From contig JAVDCA010000008.1 in the NCBI GenBank assembly GCA_030848545.1, positions 62,001-126,000 on the forward strand: DNA of 64,000 nt, read 5' to 3'. Each line of letters starts with the position of its first letter. Positions within the stretch are counted from its first letter, which is position 1. Shown here in pieces: positions 44,833-53,675 of this stretch. The notes beneath the pieces were generated by a model that had not been told where the DNA came from, did not search any database, and was given only the letters and a program-made list of their open reading frames with translations. The DNA comes from Astrobacterium formosum (GTDB lineage Bacteria; Pseudomonadota; Alphaproteobacteria; Rhizobiales; Xanthobacteraceae). The translations under genes and the position numbers were made by a program.

Positions 44833-46349
44833 AAATCCGCGCGCAAATCGCCATGGTGCTGAACCTCGACAAGTGCATCGGGTGTCACACCTGCTCGGTC
44901 ACCTGCAAGAACGTATGGACCAGCCGCGAAGGCATGGAATACGCCTGGTTCAACAACGTCGAAACGAAGCCCGGGGTCGGATACCCGAAGGACTGGGAAA
45001 ACCAGAAGCGCTGGAACGGCGGTTGGCGCCGCAAGAAGAACGGCAAAATCGAGCCGAGGATCGGCGGAAAGTGGCGGGTGCTGGCCAACATCTTCGCCAA
45101 TCCCGACCTGCCCGAGATCGACGACTATTACGAGCCGTTCACCTTCGATTACGAGCACCTGCAGAAGGCGCCGGAACTGGAGGCGTTTCCGACCGCGCGG
45201 CCGCGCTCGCTGATCACCGGTCAGCGCATGGAAAAAATCGAGTGGGGTCCGAACTGGGAGGAGATCCTGGGCGGGGAGTTCTCCAAACGCTCTGCCGATT
45301 ACAATTTCGACGGCATCCAGAAGGACATTTATGGCCAGTTCGAAAACACCTTCATGATGTACCTGCCGAGGCTGTGCGAGCATTGCCTCAATCCGACTTG
45401 CGTTGCCGCATGCCCGTCGGGGGCGATCTACAAGCGCGAGGAGGACGGCATCGTCCTGATCGACCAGGACAAGTGCCGCGGTTGGCGCATGTGCGTGTCG
45501 GCCTGCCCGTACAAGAAGATCTATTACAACTGGGAAAGCGGAAAGTCTGAAAAGTGCATCTTCTGCTTCCCGCGCATCGAGGCCGGACAACCGACCGTAT
45601 GTTCGGAAACATGTGTCGGCCGCATCCGCTATCTCGGCGTAGTCCTTTATGACGCCGACCGCATCGAGGAGGCCGCCTCGACCCCAGACGAACAGGATCT
45701 CTACGCGGCCCAGCTCAAGGTCTTCCTCGATCCCAACGATCCGGCGGTGATCGCGCAGGCGCGCGCCGACGGTGTGCCGGAGAATTGGCTCGAAGGTGCC
45801 CGCCGCTCGCCGGTGTGGAAGATGGCCATGGAGTGGAAGGTCGCGTTTCCGCTCCATCCGGAATACCGCACGCTGCCGATGGTGTGGTATGTGCCGCCGC
45901 TGTCGCCCATCCAATCGGCTGCGGCGGCCGGCAAGATCGGCCATGACGGCGACATGCCGGACGTGCGGTCCTTGCGCATTCCGCTCAAATACCTCGCCAA
46001 TCTCCTCACCGCCGGCAAGGAAGAACCGGTGGCGCTGGCGCTCGAACGCATGCTGGCCATGCGCGCCTATATGCGCGCCAAGACCATCGACGGGGTCGTC
46101 GACGAAGGCATCGCCCGCCGCGTCGGCCTCACGGGTGCGCATATCGACGAGATGTACCGATACATGGCGATCGCCAACTACGAGGATCGCTTCGTCATCC
46201 CGACCGCCCATCGCGAGGCCACCGAGGACGCCTACGACCTGCGCGGATCGTGCGGCTTCTCGTTCGGCAATGGCTGTTCCGGCGGCGAGAGTGAGACCAA
46301 CCTGTTCGGCAAGCCGAAGCGCGCCAAGAACCCGATGGAGATGGCGTGA
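44829..46349 (+). CDS. narH: Respiratory nitrate reductase beta subunit
   Basis: NarH carries electrons through four iron-sulfur clusters from NarI to NarG. The 506-residue protein has NLDKCIGCHTCSVTCKNVW near the start, LCEHCLNPTCVAACPSGAIY, then DKCRGWRMCVSACPYKK, where Trp replaces a Cys and makes a [3Fe-4S] cluster as in E. coli, and KCIFCFPRIEAGQPTVCSET. It overlaps narG by four bases and touches narJ. Confidence 0.98.
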   Translation: MKIRAQIAMVLNLDKCIGCHTCSVTCKNVWTSREGMEYAWFNNVETKPGVGYPKDWENQKRWNGGWRRKKNGKIEPRIGGKWRVLANIFANPDLPEIDDYYEPFTFDYEHLQKAPELEAFPTARPRSLITGQRMEKIEWGPNWEEILGGEFSKRSADYNFDGIQKDIYGQFENTFMMYLPRLCEHCLNPTCVAACPSGAIYKREEDGIVLIDQDKCRGWRMCVSACPYKKIYYNWESGKSEKCIFCFPRIEAGQPTVCSETCVGRIRYLGVVLYDADRIEEAASTPDEQDLYAAQLKVFLDPNDPAVIAQARADGVPENWLEGARRSPVWKMAMEWKVAFPLHPEYRTLPMVWYVPPLSPIQSAAAAGKIGHDGDMPDVRSLRIPLKYLANLLTAGKEEPVALALERMLAMRAYMRAKTIDGVVDEGIARRVGLTGAHIDEMYRYMAIANYEDRFVIPTAHREATEDAYDLRGSCGFSFGNGCSGGESETNLFGKPKRAKNPMEMA

Positions 46350-47041
46350 TGACCAGGACCTTCAAGGCTCTGTCGGCACTCCTGAGCTATCCGACCGCCG
46401 AACTCGTTGCCGCGACCGGCGCCATCAGCGAGGCGATCGACGCCGGGGGGCTCGTACCCGATCGCATCCTCGACCAGCTCCATGCCCTGATCGCCGAACT
46501 GGCGACGACCGATCTCTATGACGCTCAGGAGCGCTACGTGCTCCTGTTCGACCGCACCCGCTCGCTGTCGCTGCATCTGTTCGAGCACGTGCATGGCGAA
46601 AGCCGCGACCGTGGCCAGGCGATGATCGACCTGAAGGCGCAGTACGAGGCGGCAGGTCTGGAAATCAGCGCCTCGGAACTGCCGGACTTCCTGCCACTGT
46701 TCCTCGAATATCTGGCCGTCCGCCCGCTCGGCGAGGCCGGCGAGGCATTGGGGCAGGCCGTGCACATCCTGGCCGCACTGGCGGAACGGCTGCGAAAGCG
46801 CAAATCCGCCTACGAATCCGTTTTCTGCGCCCTGGTGGCGATCGCGGCGGCGAAGCCTAAGGACGACGACATCGCCGCCGTCCTGGCGGAGGCCGATCCC
46901 GATCCGACCGACCTTGCGGCCCTGGACGCCGCCTGGGAAGACGAGCCGGTCACCTTCGGCCCCGGCGCCAACGCCTGCAAGGATGGCCTGATCGCCCGCA
47001 TGCGCGCGGCCAGGCGACCGGCCGCCACTCCCGAGGCATGA
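46349..47041 (+). CDS. narJ: Nitrate reductase molybdenum cofactor assembly chaperone
   Basis: NarJ binds the NarG N terminus and holds the apoenzyme until cofactors are inserted; it is not part of the mature enzyme. The 230-residue all-helical TorD-like protein begins MTRTFKALSALLSYPTAELV and contains RSLSLHLFEHVHGESRDRGQAM, here cited by its core LFEHVHGESRDRG, the family signature, and PDFLPLFLEYLA. ATG 46349 shares one base with the narH stop; GTG 46346 is an in-frame alternative. Confidence 0.95.
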   Translation: MTRTFKALSALLSYPTAELVAATGAISEAIDAGGLVPDRILDQLHALIAELATTDLYDAQERYVLLFDRTRSLSLHLFEHVHGESRDRGQAMIDLKAQYEAAGLEISASELPDFLPLFLEYLAVRPLGEAGEALGQAVHILAALAERLRKRKSAYESVFCALVAIAAAKPKDDDIAAVLAEADPDPTDLAALDAAWEDEPVTFGPGANACKDGLIARMRAARRPAATPEA

Positions 47042-47053
47042 GGAACGAGCACC

Positions 47054-47785
47054 ATGCGCGACGTCATCAATTACATTCTGTTCGGCTGGTACCCCTATGT
47101 CTGTCTGATCGTCTTCCTGGGCGGCAGCCTCGTGCGGTTCGACCGCGAGCAGTACACATGGCGCTCCGGATCGAGCCAGCTCTTGCGCCGCCGCCAGTTG
47201 ATGTGGGGCTCCAACCTGTTCCACGTCGGCATCCTGGTCATCTTCCTCGGCCATTTCGGTGGCCTGCTGACACCGATCTGGGTGTTCGACTTGCTCGGCG
47301 TGCCGCACGGCGCCAAGCAGGTGATCGCCATCGTGGCCGGTGGCATCGCCGGCATCGCCTGCTTCATCGGCCTGTCGCTGCTGGTGCACCGCCGCCTTTT
47401 CGATGAGCGCATCCGCACGACCTCGTCGTTCGGCGACATCGCCATCCTGCTGATGCTGTACGCGCAACTCATCCTCGGTCTGGCGACGATTCCGGTGTCG
47501 ATGGGTCACCTGGACGGCCACGAGATGGTCAAGTTCATGACCTGGGCGCAGGGCATCCTGACGCTCAATCCGGGCGCTGCGGCGCAGGTCGCCGACGTCA
47601 ACATCATCTTCAAGCTGCACCTCATGCTCGGCATGACGATCTTCCTAGTCTTTCCGTTCACGCGTCTGGTGCATGTGTGGAGCGCGCCGGTCTGGTATCT
47701 CGGCCGCCAGGGCTATCAGGTGGTGCGGTCGCGCCGTACCAACAGGGCAACCAGCGCTCGACCGAGCGCCGTGCCGGCGGAGTGA
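47054..47785 (+). CDS. narI: Respiratory nitrate reductase gamma subunit (cytochrome b)
   Basis: NarI takes electrons from quinol and anchors NarGH to the membrane. The 243-residue protein has five membrane helices. Heme histidines are expected in NLFHVGILVIFLGHFGGLL and in the C-terminal helices GHLDGHEMVKFM and FKLHLMLGMTIFLVFPFTRL-VH. GAGGAACGAG precedes ATG 47054. The parvulin gene follows after five bases. Confidence 0.97.
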   Translation: MRDVINYILFGWYPYVCLIVFLGGSLVRFDREQYTWRSGSSQLLRRRQLMWGSNLFHVGILVIFLGHFGGLLTPIWVFDLLGVPHGAKQVIAIVAGGIAGIACFIGLSLLVHRRLFDERIRTTSSFGDIAILLMLYAQLILGLATIPVSMGHLDGHEMVKFMTWAQGILTLNPGAAAQVADVNIIFKLHLMLGMTIFLVFPFTRLVHVWSAPVWYLGRQGYQVVRSRRTNRATSARPSAVPAE

Positions 47786-47790
47786 GGGTC

Positions 47791-48618
47791 ATGACCTGCG
47801 CTGTCCGCGATACCATCCTGCCGCAATCCAAGGGCGTAAGGGTGAATGGCGTTGCCATTCGCCGCGATCTGATCGCCCGCGAAATCCAGAACCATCCGGC
47901 CAAGAATCCGGCCGCCGCCTGGACGGCCGCGGCGCGTGCCCTGGTGGTGCGCGAGTTGCTGTTGCAGGAGGCGCGCCGGCTCGGCGTTGTCGGCACGCCG
48001 ATGTCCGATGGCGATCGTCATGAGACCGACGAGGAGGCGGCAATGCGGGCCCTGGTCGAGCGCGAGGTGACGACACCGACGCCGGACGCGGCCGCCTGCC
48101 GCCGCTTCTACGACAACAACAAGGCGCGTTTCCGCTCCGCCGATCTGTTCGAGGCCGCGCACATCCTGATCGCCGCCGACGCACGCGACGCCGAGGGCTA
48201 CGCCCGCGCCCTGCAGGTCGCGTCGGCGCACTGTGCCAAATTGCGGCATCACCCGGAGCGGTTCGCCGAACTCGCCCGCGCCCATTCGGCCTGCCCGTCG
48301 GCGGAACAGGGTGGCAATCTCGGCCAGGTCAGCGCCGGCGACACCACGCCGGAATTCGATGCCGCGCTGCACAGGCTCGCCGCCGGCGAGATTTCCAGCG
48401 AGCCGGTGGCGACGCGGTACGGCTTCCACATCATCCGGCTGGATCGGCGGATCGCAGGGCGTGTTCTACCGTTCGAGGTCGTCGCCGAACAGATCGCCAC
48501 CTATCTGGCCGACCGCGTCGAGCGCCTGGCGGTGACACAGTATATCGCCCGCCTGGCGGGCCGCGCCACCATCGACGGCGTTGCACTGGCCGACGCCCAG
48601 GCACTCCGCGTTCACTGA
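47791..48618 (+). CDS. Parvulin-type peptidyl-prolyl isomerase of the nar operon
   Basis: The 275-residue protein has an N-terminal helical part and a PpiC/rotamase domain (about residues 130-240): FEAAHILIAADARDAEGYAR, FAELARAHSACPSAEQGGNL, GEISSEPVATRYGFHIIRLD. It has no signal peptide, so it is cytoplasmic, like NifM and the PpiC protein coded after narI in Pseudomonas. Helping nitrate reductase folding is the usual suggestion. GCGGAGTGAGGG lies before ATG 47791; the frame is open upstream inside narI. Confidence 0.9.
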   Translation: MTCAVRDTILPQSKGVRVNGVAIRRDLIAREIQNHPAKNPAAAWTAAARALVVRELLLQEARRLGVVGTPMSDGDRHETDEEAAMRALVEREVTTPTPDAAACRRFYDNNKARFRSADLFEAAHILIAADARDAEGYARALQVASAHCAKLRHHPERFAELARAHSACPSAEQGGNLGQVSAGDTTPEFDAALHRLAAGEISSEPVATRYGFHIIRLDRRIAGRVLPFEVVAEQIATYLADRVERLAVTQYIARLAGRATIDGVALADAQALRVH

Positions 48619-48627
48619 GGACACGCC

Positions 48628-48969
48628 ATGCAGTTGGGAGACGTGATCGCCGGCCTTGCGGACGAGGTATTTGCCAACGAGACGCTGCTGGCCATGGGCG
48701 ACCTCGCCCTGGCTGCGAGGATCGCCGATGCTGCGGCCGCCGAAGGCGTGTCGCGCGGCGAGTTCGTCGCCTCCGCGGTCGGCCGTTTCACTGCCGGTTG
48801 TTCGGAGGAGGAGTGGTTGACCGTGCTCGGCCAGATGCGACGTGTCGCTGATCCGGGCGAGATCCTGCTACGGCGGGCGGTCACCGCCGCTCTCGATCAT
48901 GCCGACACGCCGTCCCCCTGTGGCGGCCATGACAATGGTGGCTGCCGGTGCGGTGGCCAACACGGCTGA
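48628..48969 (+). CDS. Hypothetical protein with Cys/His-rich tail, end of nar operon
   Basis: I do not recognise a named family. The 113-residue product is mostly helical and acidic (LGDVIAGLADEVFANETLLA, AARIADAAAAEGVSRGEFVA, CSEEEWLTVLGQMRRV) and ends in CGGHDNGGCRCGGQHG, with three cysteines and two histidines that could bind a metal or FeS-related cofactor. It starts nine bases after the parvulin gene, so it is very likely co-transcribed with narGHJI. A role in cofactor or metal supply to nitrate reductase is inference. Confidence 0.75.
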   Translation: MQLGDVIAGLADEVFANETLLAMGDLALAARIADAAAAEGVSRGEFVASAVGRFTAGCSEEEWLTVLGQMRRVADPGEILLRRAVTAALDHADTPSPCGGHDNGGCRCGGQHG

Positions 48970-48994
48970 ACACCTGAGCCGCGGGAGGAGCGTC

Positions 48995-49288
48995 GTGCCG
49001 GGAGCGGCGCTGTCACGCTGGACGCTGTCGTACTGCGCCGTTGCGCTTGCGGCGCTGATGGTCGCGCAGGTCCTGATGGCGGCCGGATTCGGCTTTCCGG
49101 CGGCGCTGCTGCAATCGGTGGAAGCCCTGGTGGTGGCTCACCTCGTCGCCATCGGCTGGCTGAGCCTGTTGATGCTGCGGGCTCAATTCCAATTCGTTGC
49201 GGTCCTGACCGCGCGGCCACTCGGGCTGCCGGCCCACTTTGTCGTCGCCGGATTGGTCTGCCTTGCTACCACCGTAACGCTGGGGTGA
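48995..49288 (+). CDS. Short membrane protein, possibly truncated, after nar genes
   Basis: GTG 48995 with GGGAGGAG upstream opens a 97-residue frame with three hydrophobic segments. AHLVAIGWLSLLMLRAQFQF resembles the first helices of heme-copper-oxidase-like or NnrS-like proteins (His-x-x-x-x-Gly-Trp-x-Ser pattern), which are much longer. The frame stops abruptly at 49288 (TVTLG), and the next 230 bases up to the tRNA show no continuation that I can recognise in any frame. It may be a small intact protein or the 5' remnant of a larger gene. Confidence 0.55.
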   Translation: MPGAALSRWTLSYCAVALAALMVAQVLMAAGFGFPAALLQSVEALVVAHLVAIGWLSLLMLRAQFQFVAVLTARPLGLPAHFVVAGLVCLATTVTLG

Positions 49289-49525
49289 TCTTCGCCTGCG
49301 TAGGGAACGCCCGCACGGGACGATGGCCAAAAACCGCCGGTCATGTTGCTGAATCACGATGGCGCAGTCGGCCCGGCGGAAATGATAGACGCCGCCGCGG
49401 CGGATCAAGTGCGGGATCGAGCCCAAGCTTCCTCGCTCGCCACCAGTCTGTAGCGGCGGTTTGTAGCAAACGCCTGCCGCCGCTGGGCGAGCCAAAATGT
49501 TAGCGATTTCAGTAGCTTGGAGTGG

Positions 49526-49599
49526 TGGCTGGGGAACTAGGATTCGAACCTAGATTGACGGAGTCAGAGTCCGCAGTTCTACCATTGAACTATTCCCCA
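49526..49599 (-). tRNA. tRNA-Gln (anticodon CTG)
   Basis: On the minus strand the sequence folds into a full cloverleaf: acceptor TGGGGAA/TTCCCCA, D arm GTTC...GAAC, anticodon stem GCGGA/TCCGT with loop CTCTGAC (anticodon CTG, reading CAG), T arm CTAGG TTCGAAT CCTAG, discriminator G and an encoded CCA (49528-49526). All stems pair well. It stands alone, between the nar block and the TRAP transporter block. Confidence 0.95.
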
Positions 49600-50012
49600 C
49601 CAGGGGCGCCGATGGCGGGCCCCGAGTAGTCGCTTCACGCCGATCAACCTTAGCCCAAGGTTCATCGCGATTCACGGCCTTCATATAACGGCCGGCGCCC
49701 GTCCGGTCCAGTCCGCTCGCGCCGCCAACCCGTTGCTTTCAGCGCTTTCGCCCCAAGCCGTTGATGTTGTGCAACGGTGTGCGCCGACAAGCCGCTCGGA
49801 GCTCCGCTGGGCGGCGCGGTCTAGGCCGATGCCGTCGCCGAAACGTCCGCGCGCCGGTCGCGACGTCGAGGGGCCATAGGCCTGCAGTCCGGCCGTAAAT
49901 CCACAGCACGCGAACAGCTCGCATATCTGCGCGATGATCCTCGCTTCGCTCCTACCATATTGACGTCGCGGTCTAGTATGCTAGTATTTCAGTCGTTCGG
50001 GGAGCATTGAAC
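49600..50012. other. Intergenic region upstream of tRNA-Gln and the GntR gene
   Basis: The 413-base gap between the divergent tRNA and the GntR gene must contain the tRNA promoter, which I could not place, and holds the GntR promoter at 49960-49987. A weak dyad CCGTTG/CAACGG lies near 49757-49776. No gene is recognised. Confidence 0.45.
49960..49987 (+). promoter_or_regulatory. Promoter with 7-base direct repeat over the -10 box
   Basis: TTGACG (49960-49965) and TAGTAT (49982-49987) are 16 bases apart. CTAGTAT is repeated at 49973-49979 and 49981-49987, one copy in the spacer and one on the -10 box, a good place for autorepression by the GntR protein encoded just downstream. Confidence 0.55.
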
Positions 50013-50783
50013 GTGAAGACGGCGGGTGCAAGGGGGATGCGCAGTGCTGCCGCTTCGGCGCGGCCGCGGACCATTGCCCAAGAGGCCTACGAACTGCTCC
50101 GCCGCGACATCATCGAGGGGCGGCTCCTGCCGCGCACGCCGGTGTCGGAAATCGATCTTTCGGAACGCCTCGGCGCCAGCCGCACGCCTGTGCGCGAGGC
50201 GGTGATCAAGCTCGCCATCGAGGGGTTGATCGAAGTCTATCCGCAGCGCGGCACCTTCGTGGCGCCCATCAAACTCGCCGAGGTCTTCAACAGCCAGTTC
50301 GTGCGCGAGGCGCTCGAATGCGCCGCCATCGAGAAGGCGGTGCCCAAGATCGACGCCGCCCAGATCGCCGCTCTCGAGACCAATCTCGGCCTGCAGCGCA
50401 TGCATCAGGCCGCCGGGGCGCCGGACGCGTTCTTCGAAGCCGACGAGAGCATGCACGCGCTTTTGATGGCAGCCGCCGGCCATGCCGCCGCCTGGCCGGT
50501 GGTGCAAGGTGCCAAGGGCCAGCTCGATCGCGTCCGCCATCTGACCATCCGCCGCGAACGCAAGCTCTCGGCGGCACTTGCCGAACACGTCGCCATCATC
50601 GATGCCGTGGCGCGCCGCGACACCGCCGGCGCGCTCGCCGCCATGCGCGCGCATCTGCGCGGGTTGTTCGACAGCCTGGACGCGCTGCGCGAGGAGAACA
50701 GCCGTTACTTCGCCGAGGACGAAGACGAGCTACCGTGGCGTCTGCCACGGACGAGGAGCGCCGCGGTCCCGGCCGCGGACTAG
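50013..50783 (+). CDS. GntR family regulator (FCD domain) of the TRAP operon
   Basis: The 256-residue protein has a winged helix (TIAQEAYELLRRDIIEGRLL, VSEIDLSERLGASRTPVREA, VIKLAIEGLIEVYPQRGTFV) and an FCD ligand domain with EADESMHALLMAAAGH and LAEHVAIIDAVARRDTAGAL. GGGGAG eight bases before GTG 50013 favours this start over the TTG at 50007. It is 27 bases upstream of the TRAP binding-protein gene in the same direction and probably controls its own transcript in response to the transported organic acid. Confidence 0.92.
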   Translation: MKTAGARGMRSAAASARPRTIAQEAYELLRRDIIEGRLLPRTPVSEIDLSERLGASRTPVREAVIKLAIEGLIEVYPQRGTFVAPIKLAEVFNSQFVREALECAAIEKAVPKIDAAQIAALETNLGLQRMHQAAGAPDAFFEADESMHALLMAAAGHAAAWPVVQGAKGQLDRVRHLTIRRERKLSAALAEHVAIIDAVARRDTAGALAAMRAHLRGLFDSLDALREENSRYFAEDEDELPWRLPRTRSAAVPAAD

Positions 50784-50810
50784 ATCATCAGGCAAGAGGA
50801 GAACTCATCC

Positions 50811-51785
50811 ATGAACAGCCGGATCATTTGGTGTCTCGCGACGGCCGCAATGCTCGTACTGCCGGCGGGCTCGAGCTTCGCGAAAACGACCCTGCGGCTC
50901 GGCACCGTGCTCGCCACCAGCGACCCGCTCTACATCGCCGCCCAGCAGTTCAAGAAGGACGTCGAGGCCCGCACCAAGGGCGAGGTCGAGGTCCTGGTCT
51001 ATCCGAGCTCGCAGCTCGGCGACACCCAGAACATGGTGGACCAGGCCCAGGCCGGCGCCTCGGTGGGCACTTTCGTCGAGGGCTCGCGCGTGTCCCCGTT
51101 CGTCCCCGAGTTCAACGTCCTCGTCGCGCCCTATGCCTTCAAGTCCGTCGATGAGCTGGCCAAGTTCGCCGAGACGCCTTTGTTCGCTTCGTGGAACGAC
51201 AAGCTCAAGGCCAAGACCGGCCTGACATTGCTGTCGTTCAACTGGTACCAGGGCGCCCGCAACATGCTCACCAAGAAGCCCATCAAGGTGCCGGCCGACC
51301 TCAAGGGCGTGAAGATCCGCACCATCGGCGAGCCGCTGTGGCTCAAGACCATCGGCGCCATGGGTGCGGTGCCGACCCCGATGGCCTGGGCCGAGGTCTA
51401 TCCGGCGATCCAGACCGGTGCCCTCGACGGCGCCGAGGCGCAGCCGTCGGCGATCCGCGGCGCCAAGCTCTACGAAGTCGTCAGCCACATCACGCTGACC
51501 GAGCACATCTATCTGATGAGCGGCCTCCTGGTCAGCGACAAGTGGCTGCAGTCGCTGCCGGCCGAGCACCGCGCCATCGTCATGGAGGAGGCCAAGAAGG
51601 CCGGCGCCTTGGCGCTCAAGACCAATGTGGAGCAGGAAGCGAAGATCTTCGACGAAATCCGCGCCCGCGGCGTCAAGATCGACAAGATCGACACCACTCC
51701 GTTCCGTGACGCCGTGCAGCCGGTCTACAAGGAACTCGGCCTGACCGAGATGGTCGCCGAGGCCCGCAAGGCCATCGGTAAGTAG
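50811..51785 (+). CDS. dctP: TRAP transporter substrate-binding protein DctP
   Basis: DctP-type proteins capture organic acids in the periplasm. The 324-residue protein has a signal peptide (about residues 1-24, ending SSFA) and family motifs TLRLGTVLATSDPLYIAAQQ, GEVEVLVYPSSQLGDTQNMV, ADLKGVKIRTIGEPLWLKTI (with the carboxylate-binding Arg), PMAWAEVYPAIQTGALDGAE. AAGAGGAG lies before the ATG. dctQ and dctM follow, so the system is complete. The ligand is not readable from sequence. Confidence 0.95.
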   Translation: MNSRIIWCLATAAMLVLPAGSSFAKTTLRLGTVLATSDPLYIAAQQFKKDVEARTKGEVEVLVYPSSQLGDTQNMVDQAQAGASVGTFVEGSRVSPFVPEFNVLVAPYAFKSVDELAKFAETPLFASWNDKLKAKTGLTLLSFNWYQGARNMLTKKPIKVPADLKGVKIRTIGEPLWLKTIGAMGAVPTPMAWAEVYPAIQTGALDGAEAQPSAIRGAKLYEVVSHITLTEHIYLMSGLLVSDKWLQSLPAEHRAIVMEEAKKAGALALKTNVEQEAKIFDEIRARGVKIDKIDTTPFRDAVQPVYKELGLTEMVAEARKAIGK

Positions 51786-51881
51786 ACGCCCGGCCCGCAT
51801 ATGCGGCGGCAAGCCGCCGCCATCTTCCGCGCCGTCGCAAGTGACACGGCGGCGCGGTCACCCCATCAGCGGACGTTCATT

Positions 51882-52385
51882 ATGGTTTCCCAGGCCCTGG
51901 CCGGACTGCGCACGATCGAACGCGTCCTCGCCGCTTCCTTCCTTGCGATCATCGTCGTTCTCGTCAGCATGTCCTCGACGGCGCGATACTTCGGCTACCC
52001 CGTGATCTGGGCGCTCGAAGCCGTACAGGCGCTTTTCGTGTGGCTGTGCGTGTTCGCCGCCGACCTGACCCTGCAGCGCTGGGGTCATTTCAGTGTCGAC
52101 ATGCTCGCGAGTTTGCTGCCTCCGCGCGCGCGCCGCGCGCTCGACATGTTCAATCTGCTGCTGATCCTTGCTCTGATCGCGGTTCTGACCTGGTTCGGCG
52201 CCCGCTTGGCGATCGTCACCTCGGGCCGCCCGCTGCCCATCATCGGCATCTCGCAAGCGGCGGCGACGGCAGCACTCCCGATCGGATTTTGCCTCATGGG
52301 CATCACCATCCTGGAAAAGATCGCCGCTCTGGTGCGGGGCGGGGAGGTGGCACGCTCCTCCGACACCTCCCGGGAGGTGATGTGA
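51882..52385 (+). CDS. dctQ: TRAP transporter small permease DctQ
   Basis: The 167-residue product has four membrane helices. The DctQ pattern is visible: RTIERVLAASFLAIIVVLVS, FGYPVIWALEAVQALFVWLC and LQRWGHFSVDMLASLLPPRA. The start at ATG 51882 has a poor ribosome binding site. Its stop shares a base with the dctM start. Confidence 0.93.
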   Translation: MVSQALAGLRTIERVLAASFLAIIVVLVSMSSTARYFGYPVIWALEAVQALFVWLCVFAADLTLQRWGHFSVDMLASLLPPRARRALDMFNLLLILALIAVLTWFGARLAIVTSGRPLPIIGISQAAATAALPIGFCLMGITILEKIAALVRGGEVARSSDTSREVM

Positions 52386-53662
52386 TGTTGACCGCAGTCT
52401 CCATTCTGTTCGTACTCTTCCTGTGCATGAACCTGCCGGTCGCCTTCGTGCTGGCGATGGCGTCGTTGCCGGTGTTCTTCTTCACGCCCGACATGCCGAC
52501 CAGCATTGCCGTCGAGCGCATGTTCTCGGTGACGCAGTCCTTCCCGCTGCTGGCGGTGCCGTTCTTCATCCTCGGCGGCAACCTGATGAACACCGCCGGT
52601 ATCACCGAGCGGTTGTTGAAATTCGCCCGCATCCTCACCGGCTGGATGGCCGGCGGTCTCGCCCAGGTGGCGGTGGTCTTGAGCATGCTGATGGGCGGCA
52701 TCTGCGGCGCCGCCGTCGCCGACGCCGCCATGGAGGCGCGCCTGCTCGGCCCGGCGATGGTGGCGCGCGGCTATTCCAAAGGTTACGCCTCCTGCGTGAT
52801 CGCCTTCTCGTCGGTCATCACCGCCACCATTCCGCCCAGCATCGGACTGGTCCTGTTCGGATTCGTCAACGAAGTGTCGGTAGGCAAGCTCCTGCTCGGC
52901 GGTGTCGTCCCGGGCATCGTCATGACGGCGACGATCATGTCGGTCACCGGTTGGGTCGCACGCCGTAACGGCTACGCGCCGGAGATCGCCGAACGTCCGT
53001 CGTTCCGGACCGTGATGGCCGGCGTGCGTGAGTGCTTCTGGGCTCTCATGTTCCCGGTGTTCCTGCTGGCCGGCTTCCGCTTCGGCGCCTTCACGGCCAC
53101 CGAGGCCGGCGCCGTCGTCGTGATCTACGCCCTGATCGTCGGCGCGTTCATGTACCGGGAACTGACCTGGGAGCGGATGTGGCAGGCGCTCGTCCACTCG
53201 GTGCACGACACCGGCATGGTGATGCTGATCATCATCATGGCGGCCGCGCTCGGGCATGTCATCATCCTGGAGCAGGCGCCGGCGGCATTGAGTTCGCTGC
53301 TGGGCTCATTCGAGAGTCCTTACATCGCGATGCTGATCGTGCTGGCGATCCTGTTCGTCGCCGGCATGGTCATGGAGGCGACCGTCAACGTGCTGCTGCT
53401 GACGCCGCTGCTCCTGCCGTCGCTGATCGACCAGGGGTTCGACCCCGTGCATGTCGGCGTCATCATGGTGATCCTGATCACCTTCGGGGGCAATACGCCG
53501 CCGGTCGGCGTCATCATGTACACGGTCTGCGGCATCATGAAGTGCAGCTTCGCCGAGTTCGTCCGCGAATCCTGGCCCTTCATCATCGCCATGGTGATCT
53601 TCCTGATGGTCGCATCGATCTTCCCGCCGGTGGTGATGCTGCTGCCGAATCTGCTGATGTGA
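52385..53662 (+). CDS. dctM: TRAP transporter large permease DctM
   Basis: The 425-residue protein has 12 or so membrane segments and forms the sodium-driven channel of the transporter. DctM motifs include [54 protein letters not shown] and the repeated half [26 protein letters not shown] seven bases before ATG 52385 supports this start; GTG 52382 is in frame. It converges on the MFS gene 13 bases away. Confidence 0.95.
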   Translation: MLTAVSILFVLFLCMNLPVAFVLAMASLPVFFFTPDMPTSIAVERMFSVTQSFPLLAVPFFILGGNLMNTAGITERLLKFARILTGWMAGGLAQVAVVLSMLMGGICGAAVADAAMEARLLGPAMVARGYSKGYASCVIAFSSVITATIPPSIGLVLFGFVNEVSVGKLLLGGVVPGIVMTATIMSVTGWVARRNGYAPEIAERPSFRTVMAGVRECFWALMFPVFLLAGFRFGAFTATEAGAVVVIYALIVGAFMYRELTWERMWQALVHSVHDTGMVMLIIIMAAALGHVIILEQAPAALSSLLGSFESPYIAMLIVLAILFVAGMVMEATVNVLLLTPLLLPSLIDQGFDPVHVGVIMVILITFGGNTPPVGVIMYTVCGIMKCSFAEFVRESWPFIIAMVIFLMVASIFPPVVMLLPNLLM

Positions 53663-53675
53663 ACGGCGGCGATCG

